Assembly (NCBI GenBank): GCA_019114265.1
Contig: DXFV01000033.1
Coordinates: 148,408 to 212,407 of the forward strand
DNA: 64,000 nucleotides
Direction: 5' to 3'
Source: Anaerofilum faecale
Lineage (GTDB): Bacteria > Bacillota > Clostridia > Oscillospirales > Ruminococcaceae
The translations under genes were made by a program, and so were the position numbers. Shown piece by piece: positions 51,701-59,393 of this stretch. Every line of letters starts with the position of its first letter. Position 1 is the stretch's first letter. Under the pieces are notes generated by a model, which was not told the origin of the DNA, searched no databases, and saw only the letters and a list, made by a program, of their open reading frames with translations.

Positions 51701-53515
51701 GAGTATCTGGGTGTGGACAGCGAAGGCGCCGACCTCACCGGCCAGACCACCCTGCTTCTGCCCTGGTTTGAGGGCGAGGAGGGCGACCCCAACAGCGCCG
51801 ACAAGCTGTATCACTGGAACCCGGCCGGCGGCCAGTCCACCTGGCAGCTGCCCGACAGCTGGGCCGACAAGGAAGCCGCCGATATCTACCGCCTGAGCGG
51901 CGACGACAAGGAAAAGATCGCCACGGTGGCCATCGAGAACGGTTCCATCACCCTGGAAGCCGAGCCGGGCGTAAGCTATGTGCTGTATCCGGCCGGACAT
52001 GCGGCCCCCAAGGTGGCGGACGATTTCGGCAACGGCAGCCCGCTGGACAACCCCGGCTTCGACACCTTCGATCTGGATATGTGGAACGTGAAGGCCACAG
52101 CCGGCGCGAACGCCGAAGTGGTGGAGAGCGACACCTACGAGACCAGCCTGAAGATGAGCGGCCCGGCAGGCAGCAAGGTATCGGTGAGCCAGACCCTGCA
52201 GGACCTCACCCCGGGCAAGACCCATACAGTCTATTTCTTTGCCGACATCGACGAGAACGCACAGCTGAAAGCAGAGGTGGAAGCCGGCGGCAAGACCTAC
52301 ACCTACACCGCCGAGGCGGCCAGGATGCCGATGTACGGCGTGGCGCGCTATAACGGCGCCAGCTACCAGAAGGTGAAGGTCACCTTCGACCTGCCCGCCG
52401 ACGCCGACAGCGCCCTGCTCACGCTCACCGCCAGCCTGAACGGCGAGAATGCCGCGGTGGAGCTGGACGACATCCGCGTCTGGGAGAATCCCGGCCGCAC
52501 TCCGCAGCCCGGCGAGGAAGGCTGCGAGGACTATGTGGTCTACGAAGATTTTGAAAACGTCGAACAGGGATACGGCGCGTTCGTGCCGGGCGGCGGCAAC
52601 GGTTCCGGTTGGGATCACCGCGCGCACCTGGCCGAATACCGCGAGGGCGCGCAGCAGTACACCGACTATGTGGTGGACGGTAACTTCTCGCTGAAGATCA
52701 CGCAGGACGGTCTGGGCAATCTGGTGCGCACCGACGCCAACACCGTACAGCTCAAGCCCAACACCACTTATCAGCTGAAGCTGGACTACATCACCGGCGT
52801 TACCGGACGGTATGCCCTGTTCGTGAAGAACGGCGCGGGCGACGAGGTGCTGCGCTACGACTTCACCGCCACCGAACTGGAGGAGGGCAAGCACAGCCTG
52901 TCCAGCCGCAGCATCGACGAGACCTTCACCACCGGCGACAGCGACGACTATTATGTGTCCATCGACATCGTGAACAACGACATCACCGCGTCCCCCGAAG
53001 CGCCCGAGATGGGCAGCCAGCTGGAGCGCACCTTCCTGTCGCTGGACAACTTCGCCATCATCGAGCAGGTGGAGCGGTTCGAGACCACCTTCGTGGTGGA
53101 CGGCGAGAGCTTTGTGGTGTCCACCCGCGTGGGTGAGCCGATCGAAATGCCTGCCGACCCCGTGAAGGAAGGCTTCCGCTTTGTGGGCTGGTTCACCGCT
53201 CCCGAAAACGGCCAGCCGGTGACCGAATTCACCCAGGAGCAGACGGTGTATGCCGTGTTTGAGCCGGTCGCAGAGCCCACCGCTTCGCCGGAGCCCACGG
53301 CTAAGCCGACCGCAGAGCCGACTGCCAGCCCCACCGAAGCCCCGGCGCCCAGCCCGGACGCCAGCGCTTCTCCCACCCAGGCGCCCACGCAGCCGGATTC
53401 CGGCAGCAGCCTGCCCGCCACCGGTGACGCCGGTGTGACCGGTCTGGCCGCGCTGCTGGCTCTCGCCGCCGGCGCCGCCACCGTACTGCTGCGCGGCAAA
53501 CGCAAGCAGCGCTGA
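48779..53515 (+). CDS. GH101 endo-alpha-N-acetylgalactosaminidase, cell-wall anchored, 5' truncated
   Basis: About 1578 residues from a FIVAR-like repeat (GLYTEESFAVLQQAIQQAAG) to an LPXTG anchor. It should release core-1 O-glycans from mucin. The GH101 core is at about 50760-51640: nucleophile Asp in FVYVDIYG (codon 51242) and acid/base Glu in GTEFSGP (codon 51329). Beta-sandwich modules flank it. Near the end are a Listeria-Bacteroides repeat (53090-53265), a Thr/Pro/Ser stalk, LPATG (53411-53425), a hydrophobic helix and a KRKQR tail. There is no start codon, ribosome binding site or signal peptide at the 5' end, so it is truncated at the 48,778 junction. Confidence 0.85.
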   Translation, partial: GLYTEESFAVLQQAIQQAAGQLAQAEMSSETDPAVQEQLNGIPTALQAAVDALEPAKEDRIIVEESYADGQGSSVWSETPAVQDGALYFTLGAGQVAVNRNEQLNIAAGAYTMKLYTDSSARFGMAFNCREDGSFHAVYSNEAGEYRLKTAAGEDLVIASDSVQLKPNTEYEVCVVSDPYGVQLYIDSANIGRADCEGLADAAGSIGLYNPASETAELGVSAVKGYELYTYSNEFSTPESIGTWTGEKATVSHEAEGILNGSGELKMETQPVSFSFAEDTPRILNGIYEFDVISSPNNSEGRIVFCFRGQDKTSYAGLFYDIGGKWMMYNQEPGESESCVGFTSGVALTDKEKHHVKFEVEGNTVRLEVDGQEVGVSEFELPDTPGYFGIRKNYDSADIRLDNLRITETYQLPAPEKEEKPVSIASEALTVRMDETFPRVLDYSMNGKTLTGNPNKTYGLRVNGTLYYPVVSCERVSDSKLLYTLQIPNIGVTVKVRYEVVDNQLRIQVVGIEEEGGVLVNTLSFADDALFTTAPGDATASMGLVYADNTWTSVRENLYDTMDQAAVGQSYQTYATLSSGGLAATVNNSAIETGRRLNVNVWQQDGQNVGQVGNGIFDYHTPDGKTQEMPWATVVISEDINADGDVNWQDAAVSYADIKDEVFGQDEMMNNMMWIAYNSGSQVQEPFMKSLDMARKLYNYTDGFGQMVMHKGYQAEGHDDSHGDYGGHVGIRQGGAEDFNKIIELGKEYNVDFGIHINVNEHMLDSLYFNEESMMQPLAQNWGHWDQAYLLDQAADIISGNRDKNLDRLKEELPGLSFVYVDIYGVDSPAGWMSEDLARALNERGYIVGTEFSGPLEQGAAFTHWGNDLHYPNQGNRSIMMRFFKNDCDIFVANALTLGNKMPGVATWGNSFSLKEGVDTFYNYVLPTKYLQHLDLLDYEEGEYAVYSEGVRTEFTADKQYVVMTRNGREMARWEYLGVDSEGADLTGQTTLLLPWFEGEEGDPNSADKLYHWNPAGGQSTWQLPDSWADKEAADIYRLSGDDKEKIATVAIENGSITLEAEPGVSYVLYPAGHAAPKVADDFGNGSPLDNPGFDTFDLDMWNVKATAGANAEVVESDTYETSLKMSGPAGSKVSVSQTLQDLTPGKTHTVYFFADIDENAQLKAEVEAGGKTYTYTAEAARMPMYGVARYNGASYQKVKVTFDLPADADSALLTLTASLNGENAAVELDDIRVWENPGRTPQPGEEGCEDYVVYEDFENVEQGYGAFVPGGGNGSGWDHRAHLAEYREGAQQYTDYVVDGNFSLKITQDGLGNLVRTDANTVQLKPNTTYQLKLDYITGVTGRYALFVKNGAGDEVLRYDFTATELEEGKHSLSSRSIDETFTTGDSDDYYVSIDIVNNDITASPEAPEMGSQLERTFLSLDNFAIIEQVERFETTFVVDGESFVVSTRVGEPIEMPADPVKEGFRFVGWFTAPENGQPVTEFTQEQTVYAVFEPVAEPTASPEPTAKPTAEPTASPTEAPAPSPDASASPTQAPTQPDSGSSLPATGDAGVTGLAALLALAAGAATVLLRGKRKQR

Positions 53516-53549
53516 GACAGTTCATTCCTTCCTTTCCTATTCAAGACGA

Positions 53550-53588
53550 AAGGACCGGCAGCCCTGTAAAACGGGGCTGCCGGTCCTT
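53550..53588. terminator. terminator after GH101
   Basis: AAAGGACCGGCAGCCC pairs with GGGGCTGCCGGTCCTTT. T and A runs flank both sides, so it can serve both convergent genes. Confidence 0.92.
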
Positions 53589-53655
53589 TGGTGTATATGG
53601 ATGCCATTGCCGGGCATCGAGCGCCGAAAGCGGAGACCGTCGGCCGGAACGGCCT

Positions 53656-54501
53656 TCAGCGGCCGCGGCGCAGACATTCCTCCAGCCGCAGCGCCGTTTC
53701 TCCAAAGCAGATCCCGGCGGCGGCCGTGCGGGACGGGTCCATGCGCAGTTCCCGCGGGGGAAGATCCAGCGGAACGGCCAGGTTCACATCCGCGCCCAGC
53801 GCGGCCAATCCCGTGCGTGCCAGCTCCAGCGCCGAAATCTCCCCCGTGTTGGGGCTGCCGAAGTTCCACACGCCGGCCGGCAGCTCCAACGCTGCCGCAA
53901 AATGCGCCGCCACGTCCTCCGCCCAGGTCACACCGCGCAGGTCACGGCAGGCAAAGCCGCGGCTTTCCCCGCTCATCGCCATCTGCCGCAGCGTCTGCAC
54001 CAGATCGCCGTGCTGGCCGGGGCGCGCCATTGCGTCGTACATCCAGCTCAGGCGCAGGGATACGGTGTCGGGACACAGCTGTGCGCACAGGCGTTCCGCT
54101 TCCAGCTTCTGGCGTCCGTATTGTGTGCCGGGACAGCAGCCGTCGTCCTCACGCCAGGGACGGCCGGGGCAGGTGTGTCCGTCCCAGTATACCTGATCGG
54201 AGCTGCAAAAGATCATCCGTGCGCCGTTTTCTGCGGATGCACGCGCGAGCAGCGCCGGGCCGTCCACATTCACGATACGGCTTTGCTGCGGCTGTTTTTC
54301 GCACATTCCCACATCTGAAACCGCGCCGCAGTGCACAAGGTGCGTGGGATGGAAAGAAGCGAAGGCGGCGGCGACAGAAGCGGCGCTGGTGAAATCCAGC
54401 TCCCTGCGGGACGGGGCCCATACGGTGTTTTCACCGGCCAGTGCCTCGGCGAGCCGGCTGCCCAGAAACCCGCTGCCGCCAGTGATGAGAATGCGTTTCA
54501 T
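53656..54501 (-). CDS. dTDP-4-dehydrorhamnose reductase-like SDR
   Basis: A 281-residue NAD(P)-dependent sugar-nucleotide reductase. The nucleotide loop is GGSGFLGSRLAEAL (8-21), the catalytic pair is Y/K in YGRQKLEAE, and SSDQVYWDG replaces the usual STDYVFDG of RmlD. It may make a deoxysugar for the capsule or cell wall. No other rml genes are nearby. GGAGG lies upstream of the ATG at 54501. It lies downstream of cpsD and is probably in the same transcript. Confidence 0.75.
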   Translation of the reverse strand: MKRILITGGSGFLGSRLAEALAGENTVWAPSRRELDFTSAASVAAAFASFHPTHLVHCGAVSDVGMCEKQPQQSRIVNVDGPALLARASAENGARMIFCSSDQVYWDGHTCPGRPWREDDGCCPGTQYGRQKLEAERLCAQLCPDTVSLRLSWMYDAMARPGQHGDLVQTLRQMAMSGESRGFACRDLRGVTWAEDVAAHFAAALELPAGVWNFGSPNTGEISALELARTGLAALGADVNLAVPLDLPPRELRMDPSRTAAAGICFGETALRLEECLRRGR

Positions 54502-54564
54502 GCAAAGACCTCCCTGCTGTGGTATAGCTGTATTATAGCGCCGCCGGGACAGGGAAGGCAAGGG

Positions 54565-55308
54565 TCATTCCGGGCGATGCGGATGTTCGCTGTAATAGTA
54601 GGTGTACAGTTCGCGCTCGGCCCGGGGGCCTTCGGGGCGGTAGCTGTTCAGCACCGCTCCCAGGATGTTCGCGTTCACCTGGCGCAGATTCTCCACCGCG
54701 CGCCGCACCTGCTGGAAGGTGGCATATCGCTGCCGGATCACCAGCAGGACGCCGTCGGAATACTGGCTCAGCACCGCGGCGTCGGTGACCACCGCGGCAG
54801 GAGGCGCATCCAGAATGAGATAGTCGTACTGCGCGGCCAGCTGTTCCAGCAGCTGCTTCATCTTGGGGCTGCCCAACAGCTCGGTGGGATTGGGCGGCGT
54901 GAAATCCACCGTCATCACGTCGATATTATAGCGCGCGGCGTGCTGGATGCAGTTTTCCAGCGGCATCCCGGCCAACGCTCCCAGCAGCCCGCGGCCCTGC
55001 CGCCGCTGCAGGCGGAGATAGCGGTGCAGGATGGGCTTGCGCAAGTCGCAGTCGATCAGCAGCACTCGATTTTCAGTTTCCGCCAGCACCAGCGCCAGGT
55101 TCGCAGAAACGCTGCTCTTTCCCTCTCCCTGAATGGCGCCGGTGACAAGGATGCGCCGGTAATCACCGCCCAGCGCCATAAATTTCAGGTTTGTGCGCAG
55201 AGTCTTATAGGCTTCCTGGTAGGGAAAGGGGGCGGTCGCGTCGGCAGGGCGGAAGATGCGCTCCACGCTTGGCTGTGTGCGGGCAGCGGAAGACGTCCAC
55301 AGATTCAT
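54565..55308 (-). CDS. cpsD: CpsD/CapB-type bacterial tyrosine kinase
   Basis: A 247-residue BY-kinase. Walker A is GEGKSSVSANLA, Walker A' is LLIDCDLRKP and Walker B is YLILDAPP. The C-terminal tyrosine cluster YTYYYSE is the autophosphorylation site. It acts with the membrane partner CpsC encoded 13 bp upstream to control chain length and export of exopolysaccharide. The split into two genes is the Firmicutes arrangement. Confidence 0.92.
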   Translation of the reverse strand: MNLWTSSAARTQPSVERIFRPADATAPFPYQEAYKTLRTNLKFMALGGDYRRILVTGAIQGEGKSSVSANLALVLAETENRVLLIDCDLRKPILHRYLRLQRRQGRGLLGALAGMPLENCIQHAARYNIDVMTVDFTPPNPTELLGSPKMKQLLEQLAAQYDYLILDAPPAAVVTDAAVLSQYSDGVLLVIRQRYATFQQVRRAVENLRQVNANILGAVLNSYRPEGPRAERELYTYYYSEHPHRPE

Positions 55309-55321
55309 ACAGATCCTCCCT

Positions 55322-56029
55322 TTAACCGGCTGTGTCTGTGACGGGGATCACGCCCAAAACCGGCAGGTTCAGCTGCCGGCGGACATCCTCGTCTGTCAGA
55401 AAACGATTGTTCAGCATCACGCGAAGCACAGAGACGCCGATCCCCAGCGCGCCGCCCAGAAGAAGCCCGATCAGCCCGTTGCGCAGAGGATGCAGATTGA
55501 CCGGCTCGCTGCCCACAACGGCGTCGGCCACAGTCTTGACGCTGCGGGAATCCATGTCGGTCATCTGCGCAATGACGGCAGGCGCATTCTCCACCAGGCT
55601 CTGTGCGATGGCCTGCGCCTGCGTTGGGCTGGGATCGCTGACGGTGAGCTGCATGATCTGCGTGTTGTTGACGGCGGAGATCGAGATGCGCCCGGCCAGT
55701 TCCTGATCGGTGAGAGATATGCCCAGGTCCTGCCGGATCCGCCCGGTCATACTGCTGCTGGTGAGCAGCACGGCGTAGGTGTCCACCAGCTGTTTGGCGG
55801 AATTGATCTGATCGCTTGTCACGGTGGGGCGGGATTGGGTGGGGTCGGCGTTTACGATCATGGATGCCTTTGCCTGGTACAGCGGCGTGACCAGAAGCTG
55901 TGTGCCGAAAAGTCCGGCTGCGCCAAACGCCAGGGCGAGCAGCGCGATGAGCAGGATGTTTTTCTGCAAAGCTGCGAAGAACGCCCGTATATCGACAGCC
56001 TCTGTCTGCGGTTGCATATTTGTGTTCAC
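55322..56029 (-). CDS. cpsC: CpsC/Wzz-type polysaccharide co-polymerase
   Basis: A 235-residue membrane protein with helices at about 25-48 and 185-208 around an extracellular domain, and a proline-rich segment before the second helix. It activates the tyrosine kinase CpsD. The best start is GTG at 56029, which has GGAGAGAG upstream; an ATG four codons later is possible. It is the first gene of the three-gene minus-strand group and is divergent from tRNA-Leu. Confidence 0.88.
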   Translation of the reverse strand: MNTNMQPQTEAVDIRAFFAALQKNILLIALLALAFGAAGLFGTQLLVTPLYQAKASMIVNADPTQSRPTVTSDQINSAKQLVDTYAVLLTSSSMTGRIRQDLGISLTDQELAGRISISAVNNTQIMQLTVSDPSPTQAQAIAQSLVENAPAVIAQMTDMDSRSVKTVADAVVGSEPVNLHPLRNGLIGLLLGGALGIGVSVLRVMLNNRFLTDEDVRRQLNLPVLGVIPVTDTAG

Positions 56030-56094
56030 AGTTCTCTCTCCTTTTGCGGCGATTGTGGAAATAGTATTCCCCCGGGGAACCGTGAATAATCCAA

Positions 56095-56123
56095 TTGACA
56101 CAGCGCCGCCTGTTTTATATAAT
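56095..56123 (+). promoter_or_regulatory. tRNA-Leu promoter
   Basis: Perfect consensus TTGACA (56095-56100), 17 bases, TATAAT (56118-56123). Confidence 0.9.
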
Positions 56124-56175
56124 ATAGAAGCAGCATGGCAGGCGCTTCTGCCTGTGCGCTGAAAAAAGCAGATAC

Positions 56176-56258
<83 letters not shown>

Positions 56259-56262
56259 ACAG

Positions 56263-56303
56263 AAACGGCCTAGAATCGTTATTTTCTAGGCCGTTTGTTT
56301 TTG
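56263..56303 (+). terminator. element-borne terminator just after tRNA-Leu
   Basis: AAACGGCCTAGAA (56263-56275) pairs perfectly with TTCTAGGCCGTTT (56284-56296), then GTTTTTGTTT. It lies inside the element and replaces the tRNA's own terminator, which is now beyond attR. Confidence 0.9.
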
Positions 56304-56305
56304 TT

Positions 56306-56324
56306 TACCGCACTTTTGACCGCA
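56306..56324. repeat. 19-bp repeat near attL, possible integrase arm site
   Basis: TACCGCACTTTTGACCGCA is also found exactly at 63417-63435, 4 bp after the integrase stop. Both copies face the same way and flank the element internally. Confidence 0.75.
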
Positions 56325-56423
56325 TTTTTCAGAAAATGCGGGATAGAGGCAGCATTTTTATTTGCACATTGCTATTTTCCTGCGGCCATGGGCGGCAAAG
56401 TCCCCCCTGCCGTCTGGTGGTGG

Positions 56424-56591
56424 TTATTTCAAACCGAATTTTTCAAGTACGGCATCGATTTCTTCTTGGGTGGGCTCCCGATAATGTTCCCCTGTACACC
56501 TCATCCAATACTCATCAAGTTCTTTGGGACTCATAAGATTCATGGGCTTATCATTGATTTCAAAAAATCTTTGCGGGACGTCACTTTTCAT
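56424..56591 (-). CDS. 55-residue acidic small protein
   Basis: The frame begins MKSDVPQRFFEINDKPMN and has a plain globular look, with MSPKELDEYWMRCTGEHYRE in the middle. Its ATG overlaps the stop of the 35-residue frame upstream (ATGA), so translation is coupled. It lies just inside attL on the minus strand. No family is recognised. The codon pattern and overlap argue that it is real. Confidence 0.6.
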   Translation of the reverse strand: MKSDVPQRFFEINDKPMNLMSPKELDEYWMRCTGEHYREPTQEEIDAVLEKFGLK

Positions 56592-56695
56592 TCCTTCGTA
56601 TCCTCTCTTTCGGCAGCGAGCCGCTTTGCTTCCTCGTATGCTTTCACAATAAATTCGTATGCCTGTTCGCCCGAGAGCTTTTCGCCGTCCAACAT
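56588..56695 (-). CDS. 35-residue helical small protein
   Basis: ATG at 56695 follows AAGGGG by 9 bases. The product starts MLDGEKLSGEQAYEFIVKAY and is almost wholly helical and charged. Its stop overlaps the start of the 55-residue frame. A perfect-consensus promoter lies 47 bases upstream. The pair looks like a tiny accessory operon; toxin-antitoxin or phage-interaction roles are only guesses. Confidence 0.55.
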   Translation of the reverse strand: MLDGEKLSGEQAYEFIVKAYEEAKRLAAEREDTKE

Positions 56696-56741
56696 AAAAA
56701 TCAACCCCTTTTGATACCTCATCAAATTGGCCTCTGAATAT

Positions 56742-56769
56742 ATTATAAGGCGACTATATCCAATGTCAA
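56742..56769 (-). promoter_or_regulatory. consensus promoter of the two-gene micro-operon
   Basis: On the minus strand TTGACA (56769-56764) and TATAAT (56747-56742) are both perfect, with a 16-base spacer. Confidence 0.8.
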
Positions 56770-56824
56770 ATTAAACACCGCCCACCAAGGCAGCCAGATC
56801 GGCCAGCATGGCGGGCGGTACCGT

Positions 56825-56915
56825 GCGCGTTATCGTGTCAAGAAACCCCACAGGGGCGCGCATATCGCGTTACAAAACTCCCACAGAGGGGGCGCGTATC
56901 GTGTCATTAAACCCC
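56825..56915. repeat. three iteron-like direct repeats
   Basis: Three imperfect copies start at 56825, 56857 and 56892. The core TATCG(T/C)GT(T/C)A and a following AAACCCCACAGGG recur with a period of 32-34 bp. The last copy reaches the stop codon of the 220-residue gene. Spacing of about three helical turns suits cooperative protein binding. Confidence 0.6.
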
Positions 56916-57569
56916 GAATGCTGCTTTCAGCTGCTCGGTATAGAACTGGCTGTAATTTTCATTCCCCAGTACGCCGACAAACGAATTATCCAGTTCTACG
57001 CCCTCCAGCTCACAGAATTCTTCCAGGGCTTTGCCCAGGGCCACAGTCTGATTCAGGTTGGTGCCGGGCTGGATCTTGAACGTCAGGGCCAGATCATCCA
57101 GCTTGTCGCACTTTGCTTCTACGTTGAAAATGTATTTTTCAATGCCGCGGGTACTCGCCCCTTTGGATTCCAGCAGCGCTTTCAAAGATACAAGGGCATG
57201 ATGATTGCCGATGAATCCGCGCCAGACACGTTCAACGGTTTCCCCGTCCAGACTGTCGCCGGCAGCGCCCAGCAGCGTGACGGCGGCCTGCAGTTCGGGA
57301 GTGATGGTAAAATCGTTCTCCATGTCCAGCGCCGCTTTGCGGATCGCGCTCATATCCAGGGAAATTTCACTGGACAGACTGGCAGCGTACTGCACCAACG
57401 CGGCCTTTGCCTTGTCGGTTTCCTGCTCTTTGCCCTCCTGGGTAAGGTATTCCATTTTGGCGATCTCCTGCAGCTTCTGGCGGTATTCTGTTACCTTGTC
57501 TGCAAAGCGGGACAGGGAAGAAAAGGCGCTTTGCGTGGCGCTTTTGATTTTGTTCTGGTATGCGTTCAT
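56907..57569 (-). CDS. 220-residue element protein, unknown function
   Basis: A soluble, mostly helical protein. Residues 5-60 look like a coiled coil (SRFADKVTEYRQKLQEIAKM). The C-terminal half is more mixed (GNHHALVSLKALLESKGAST). No motif is recognised; the style is that of small phage accessory proteins. It is last in the minus-strand series of the element. A short leader with GGAGG precedes the ATG. Confidence 0.65.
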   Translation of the reverse strand: MNAYQNKIKSATQSAFSSLSRFADKVTEYRQKLQEIAKMEYLTQEGKEQETDKAKAALVQYAASLSSEISLDMSAIRKAALDMENDFTITPELQAAVTLLGAAGDSLDGETVERVWRGFIGNHHALVSLKALLESKGASTRGIEKYIFNVEAKCDKLDDLALTFKIQPGTNLNQTVALGKALEEFCELEGVELDNSFVGVLGNENYSQFYTEQLKAAFGV

Positions 57570-57610
57570 GTTTGTTTTACCTCCATAGTATCAATCTGGT
57601 GTGTGTTCGG

Positions 57611-58387
57611 TCAGGGCGTTGTGTTCTGGGCATCCCCCCTTTCTTGGCGGGCATCCTCCAGCATCCCCGCCAGCTGCCGGGCAGTGGTGTGGGCAAACTG
57701 CCGCTGCTCTCGTTCCAAACGCTCGACAGTGCGTTCCTCTACGCTGCCGCTGTTTTTCCAAGCTCCAAAGCCTGTGCCCCTGTATGCGTGGGTGGTGCGT
57801 ATCTCGTCCAGATAGGGGCGCAGTTCCCGTACACGCCGGCGCATAGCAACCAGGCCTTTCGTTTGCAGCTGCCGCGCCCGTTCCTGGGAAACGCCCATGC
57901 TCTCGGCCAGCTGCCGCAGGGTGTACCCGATGAAATACTTGCCGCGCAGGGCATCGGCCTGCCGGGGATCCAGCTTCGCAAGAGCGTGTTCCAGATCGGC
58001 GCGGAGCTTGCGGATGAAAAGCGCCTGTTCCGCACTTTCAAAGGCGGCAGCGGCGGCCGGATCGGGCACCAGATCGGCGCGGGTGGCCCCTGCTTCATCC
58101 TCTGTGTCCAGCGGTTCGTCCAGACTGGCCGCTTTGCTCAAGGGTTCATTCTGCGCCCGCTGGGTGCGGATACCCAGCAGCTCCTGCAGGTGGTTGCGCA
58201 CGATATACGGCAGCAGGGCCGTGAACTGTGCCCCTCTGTGCGGGTCATACAGGCGCACCGTTTCGCAGATGATGAAATACCCCTCCTGCTGGATGTCCTC
58301 CCAGGTGACACCTGCAGCAGCTGCGCGCCGGGCAAAGCGGGACGCATACCGGCGGCACAGGATGTGCCCTTTCGATTCCAGCGGCAA
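57611..58387 (-). CDS. sigma-70-like factor of the element, start uncertain
   Basis: About 258 residues from a TTG at 58387. Region 2 is visible early (GVTWEDIQQEGYFIICETV, YDPHRGAQFTA) and region 4 later (TLRQLAESMGVSQERARQLQ). The tail is basic. There is no ribosome binding site at this TTG, and a stop lies only 11 codons before it. The open frame just upstream is in another phase and its N-terminal part reads sensibly into this one if one base is skipped. So the true product may need a +1 frameshift or the gene may be broken. It probably directs RNA polymerase to element promoters. Confidence 0.7.
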   Translation of the reverse strand: MPLESKGHILCRRYASRFARRAAAAGVTWEDIQQEGYFIICETVRLYDPHRGAQFTALLPYIVRNHLQELLGIRTQRAQNEPLSKAASLDEPLDTEDEAGATRADLVPDPAAAAAFESAEQALFIRKLRADLEHALAKLDPRQADALRGKYFIGYTLRQLAESMGVSQERARQLQTKGLVAMRRRVRELRPYLDEIRTTHAYRGTGFGAWKNSGSVEERTVERLEREQRQFAHTTARQLAGMLEDARQERGDAQNTTP

Positions 58388-58598
58388 AAGAAAGCAGCGT
58401 GCGCAATTTTTCGCCGCTCATCCGGCGCGCAATGAACCACAGCTCCAGCCGTGTGCGCTGATCCTCGTCCGGCTGCTCATCCGCCGGCTGCGCAAGGGCC
58501 ATCTGCAGAAGCTGGACGTGCTCCCGGTCAAGCTGGTGGCCGGTCAGGTGCTCCGCGAAGGTCTTGACCAGTTCGGTCTGCTGCAGGATATTCATCAC
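58245..58598 (-). CDS. upstream frame, probable 5' part of the sigma-like gene
   Basis: A frame of 117 codons starting MMNILQQTELVKTFAEHLTG with a good ribosome binding site and a 4-base overlap with the gene before it. Residues 1-72 look like a normal helical protein. After LSFAAGIE the sequence becomes Pro/Cys/Arg-rich and is the out-of-phase reading of the sigma region. Joining the phases near 58385-58400 gives a continuous sigma-like protein of about 325 residues. Confidence 0.5.
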   Translation of the reverse strand: MMNILQQTELVKTFAEHLTGHQLDREHVQLLQMALAQPADEQPDEDQRTRLELWFIARRMSGEKLRTLLSFAAGIERAHPVPPVCVPLCPARSCCRCHLGGHPAGGVFHHLRNGAPV

Positions 58599-58885
58599 AG
58601 CCGCCCTCCTTTCGTTGCCTCCGGCGCATAGTACTGCGCGGCGCCGCTGCGCAGCCCATCCATCATCCGCAAGGCGTAGTAGAAGCCGGCACAGAAGCCG
58701 TTTGCCTCGCCGCCCATGATGGCATTTTCCACGGCGTCAATCATTTGGTTGCGGATGTCGGAAGGAACGGTTTCCGCCAGTTTGCGGGCCGGCTCCAGAA
58801 TGTAATCGAACTGCTTGCGGCCCCGATCGATGGCGGCCTGATCATCATCCGACAAAACTTCCATCCAGATTTTCTTTGCATCCAT
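58595..58885 (-). CDS. 96-residue element protein
   Basis: Starts MDAKKIWMEVLSDDDQAAID, with GGAGG upstream. Helical, ending in NGFCAGFYYALRMMDGLRSG. Small helical proteins of this type are common in Clostridia prophages and some are grouped as DUF6809, which is a possible but unproven fit. It overlaps the next gene by 4 bases (ATGA). Confidence 0.65.
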   Translation of the reverse strand: MDAKKIWMEVLSDDDQAAIDRGRKQFDYILEPARKLAETVPSDIRNQMIDAVENAIMGGEANGFCAGFYYALRMMDGLRSGAAQYYAPEATKGGRL

Positions 58886-59003
58886 TTGCTTTTTTCCTCC
58901 AAATCATGTATGATAGAGGTGGTAAGCTGTACGACTTTACCGCCTTTGGCCGCTTTGGGTGTTCGCTGCATCCGGGGCGGCCTTTTTTCTTTTGCTCGGT
59001 CAT
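58845..59003 (-). CDS. possible 52-residue basic peptide
   Basis: ATG overlaps the XRE gene stop (ATGA). The product starts MTEQKKKGRPGCSEHPKRPK, with an AT-hook-like GRP. It overlaps the 96-residue gene start by 41 bases, which weakens the case. Confidence 0.3.
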   Translation of the reverse strand: MTEQKKKGRPGCSEHPKRPKAVKSYSLPPLSYMIWRKKANGCKENLDGSFVG

Positions 59004-59239
59004 GCCTTGCCCTCCGTCTTGGGCACAAGGTTCCGGGGCATGAAGAAATACTTGCCGTATTCCTCCCGCGGGATCTCCAGCACTTCGGCGATGGCGTCCA
59101 TCTGCCAGGCGTCAAAGGGCTGCTGCCCTGTCATGCGGGCGGTCATGGTGCTGGGGGCCATTCCGGCCCGGCGTGCTACCTCGTTCTGGGTGATCTCACA
59201 TTCGGCAAAGCGGACACGCAGCTTATAGAACGGTCTCAT
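59000..59239 (-). CDS. 79-residue XRE-family protein
   Basis: A small helix-turn-helix protein (ITQNEVARRAGMAPSTMTAR) with a short C-terminal tail. AGGAGG lies 5 bases before the ATG at 59239. It may be an excisionase-like or late-gene regulator of the element. It is separated from the Rha operon by a region of dyads and a terminator, so it likely has its own promoter. Confidence 0.75.
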   Translation of the reverse strand: MRPFYKLRVRFAECEITQNEVARRAGMAPSTMTARMTGQQPFDAWQMDAIAEVLEIPREEYGKYFFMPRNLVPKTEGKA

Positions 59240-59278
59240 TGTGGCCTCCTTTCGGTTTGGCCCCTGCGGTGTCCACAT

Positions 59279-59393
59279 TTAGAACCGCGTTTTTTGGGGG
59301 CTTTGATGATGGGGTATAGAAGTTATCGCCTTGCGGGCGTTAACTCATTTTGCGCCCTGTATACAGGGCTGAAAAACGCTGAAATGAAGCGTT
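59279..59393. other. dyad-rich gap with terminator of the Rha operon
   Basis: Holds GCCCTGTATACAGGGC (59354-59369), a perfect palindrome; GTTATCGCC/GGCGTTAAC arms with one mismatch (about 59321-59343); and AACGCT/AGCGTT (59375-59393), followed by TTT on the minus strand, a likely terminator. The first may be an operator for the XRE gene downstream. Confidence 0.55.

Noticed and set aside
48779..52894. Very long minus-strand open frame opposite GH101
   Set aside because: It is an antisense shadow caused by GC-rich codon use. Only its last part (48401-48778) reads as real protein, and that part is annotated as a fragment.
56825..56915. CRISPR array
   Set aside because: Three degenerate repeats with no unique spacers of even length and no cas genes.
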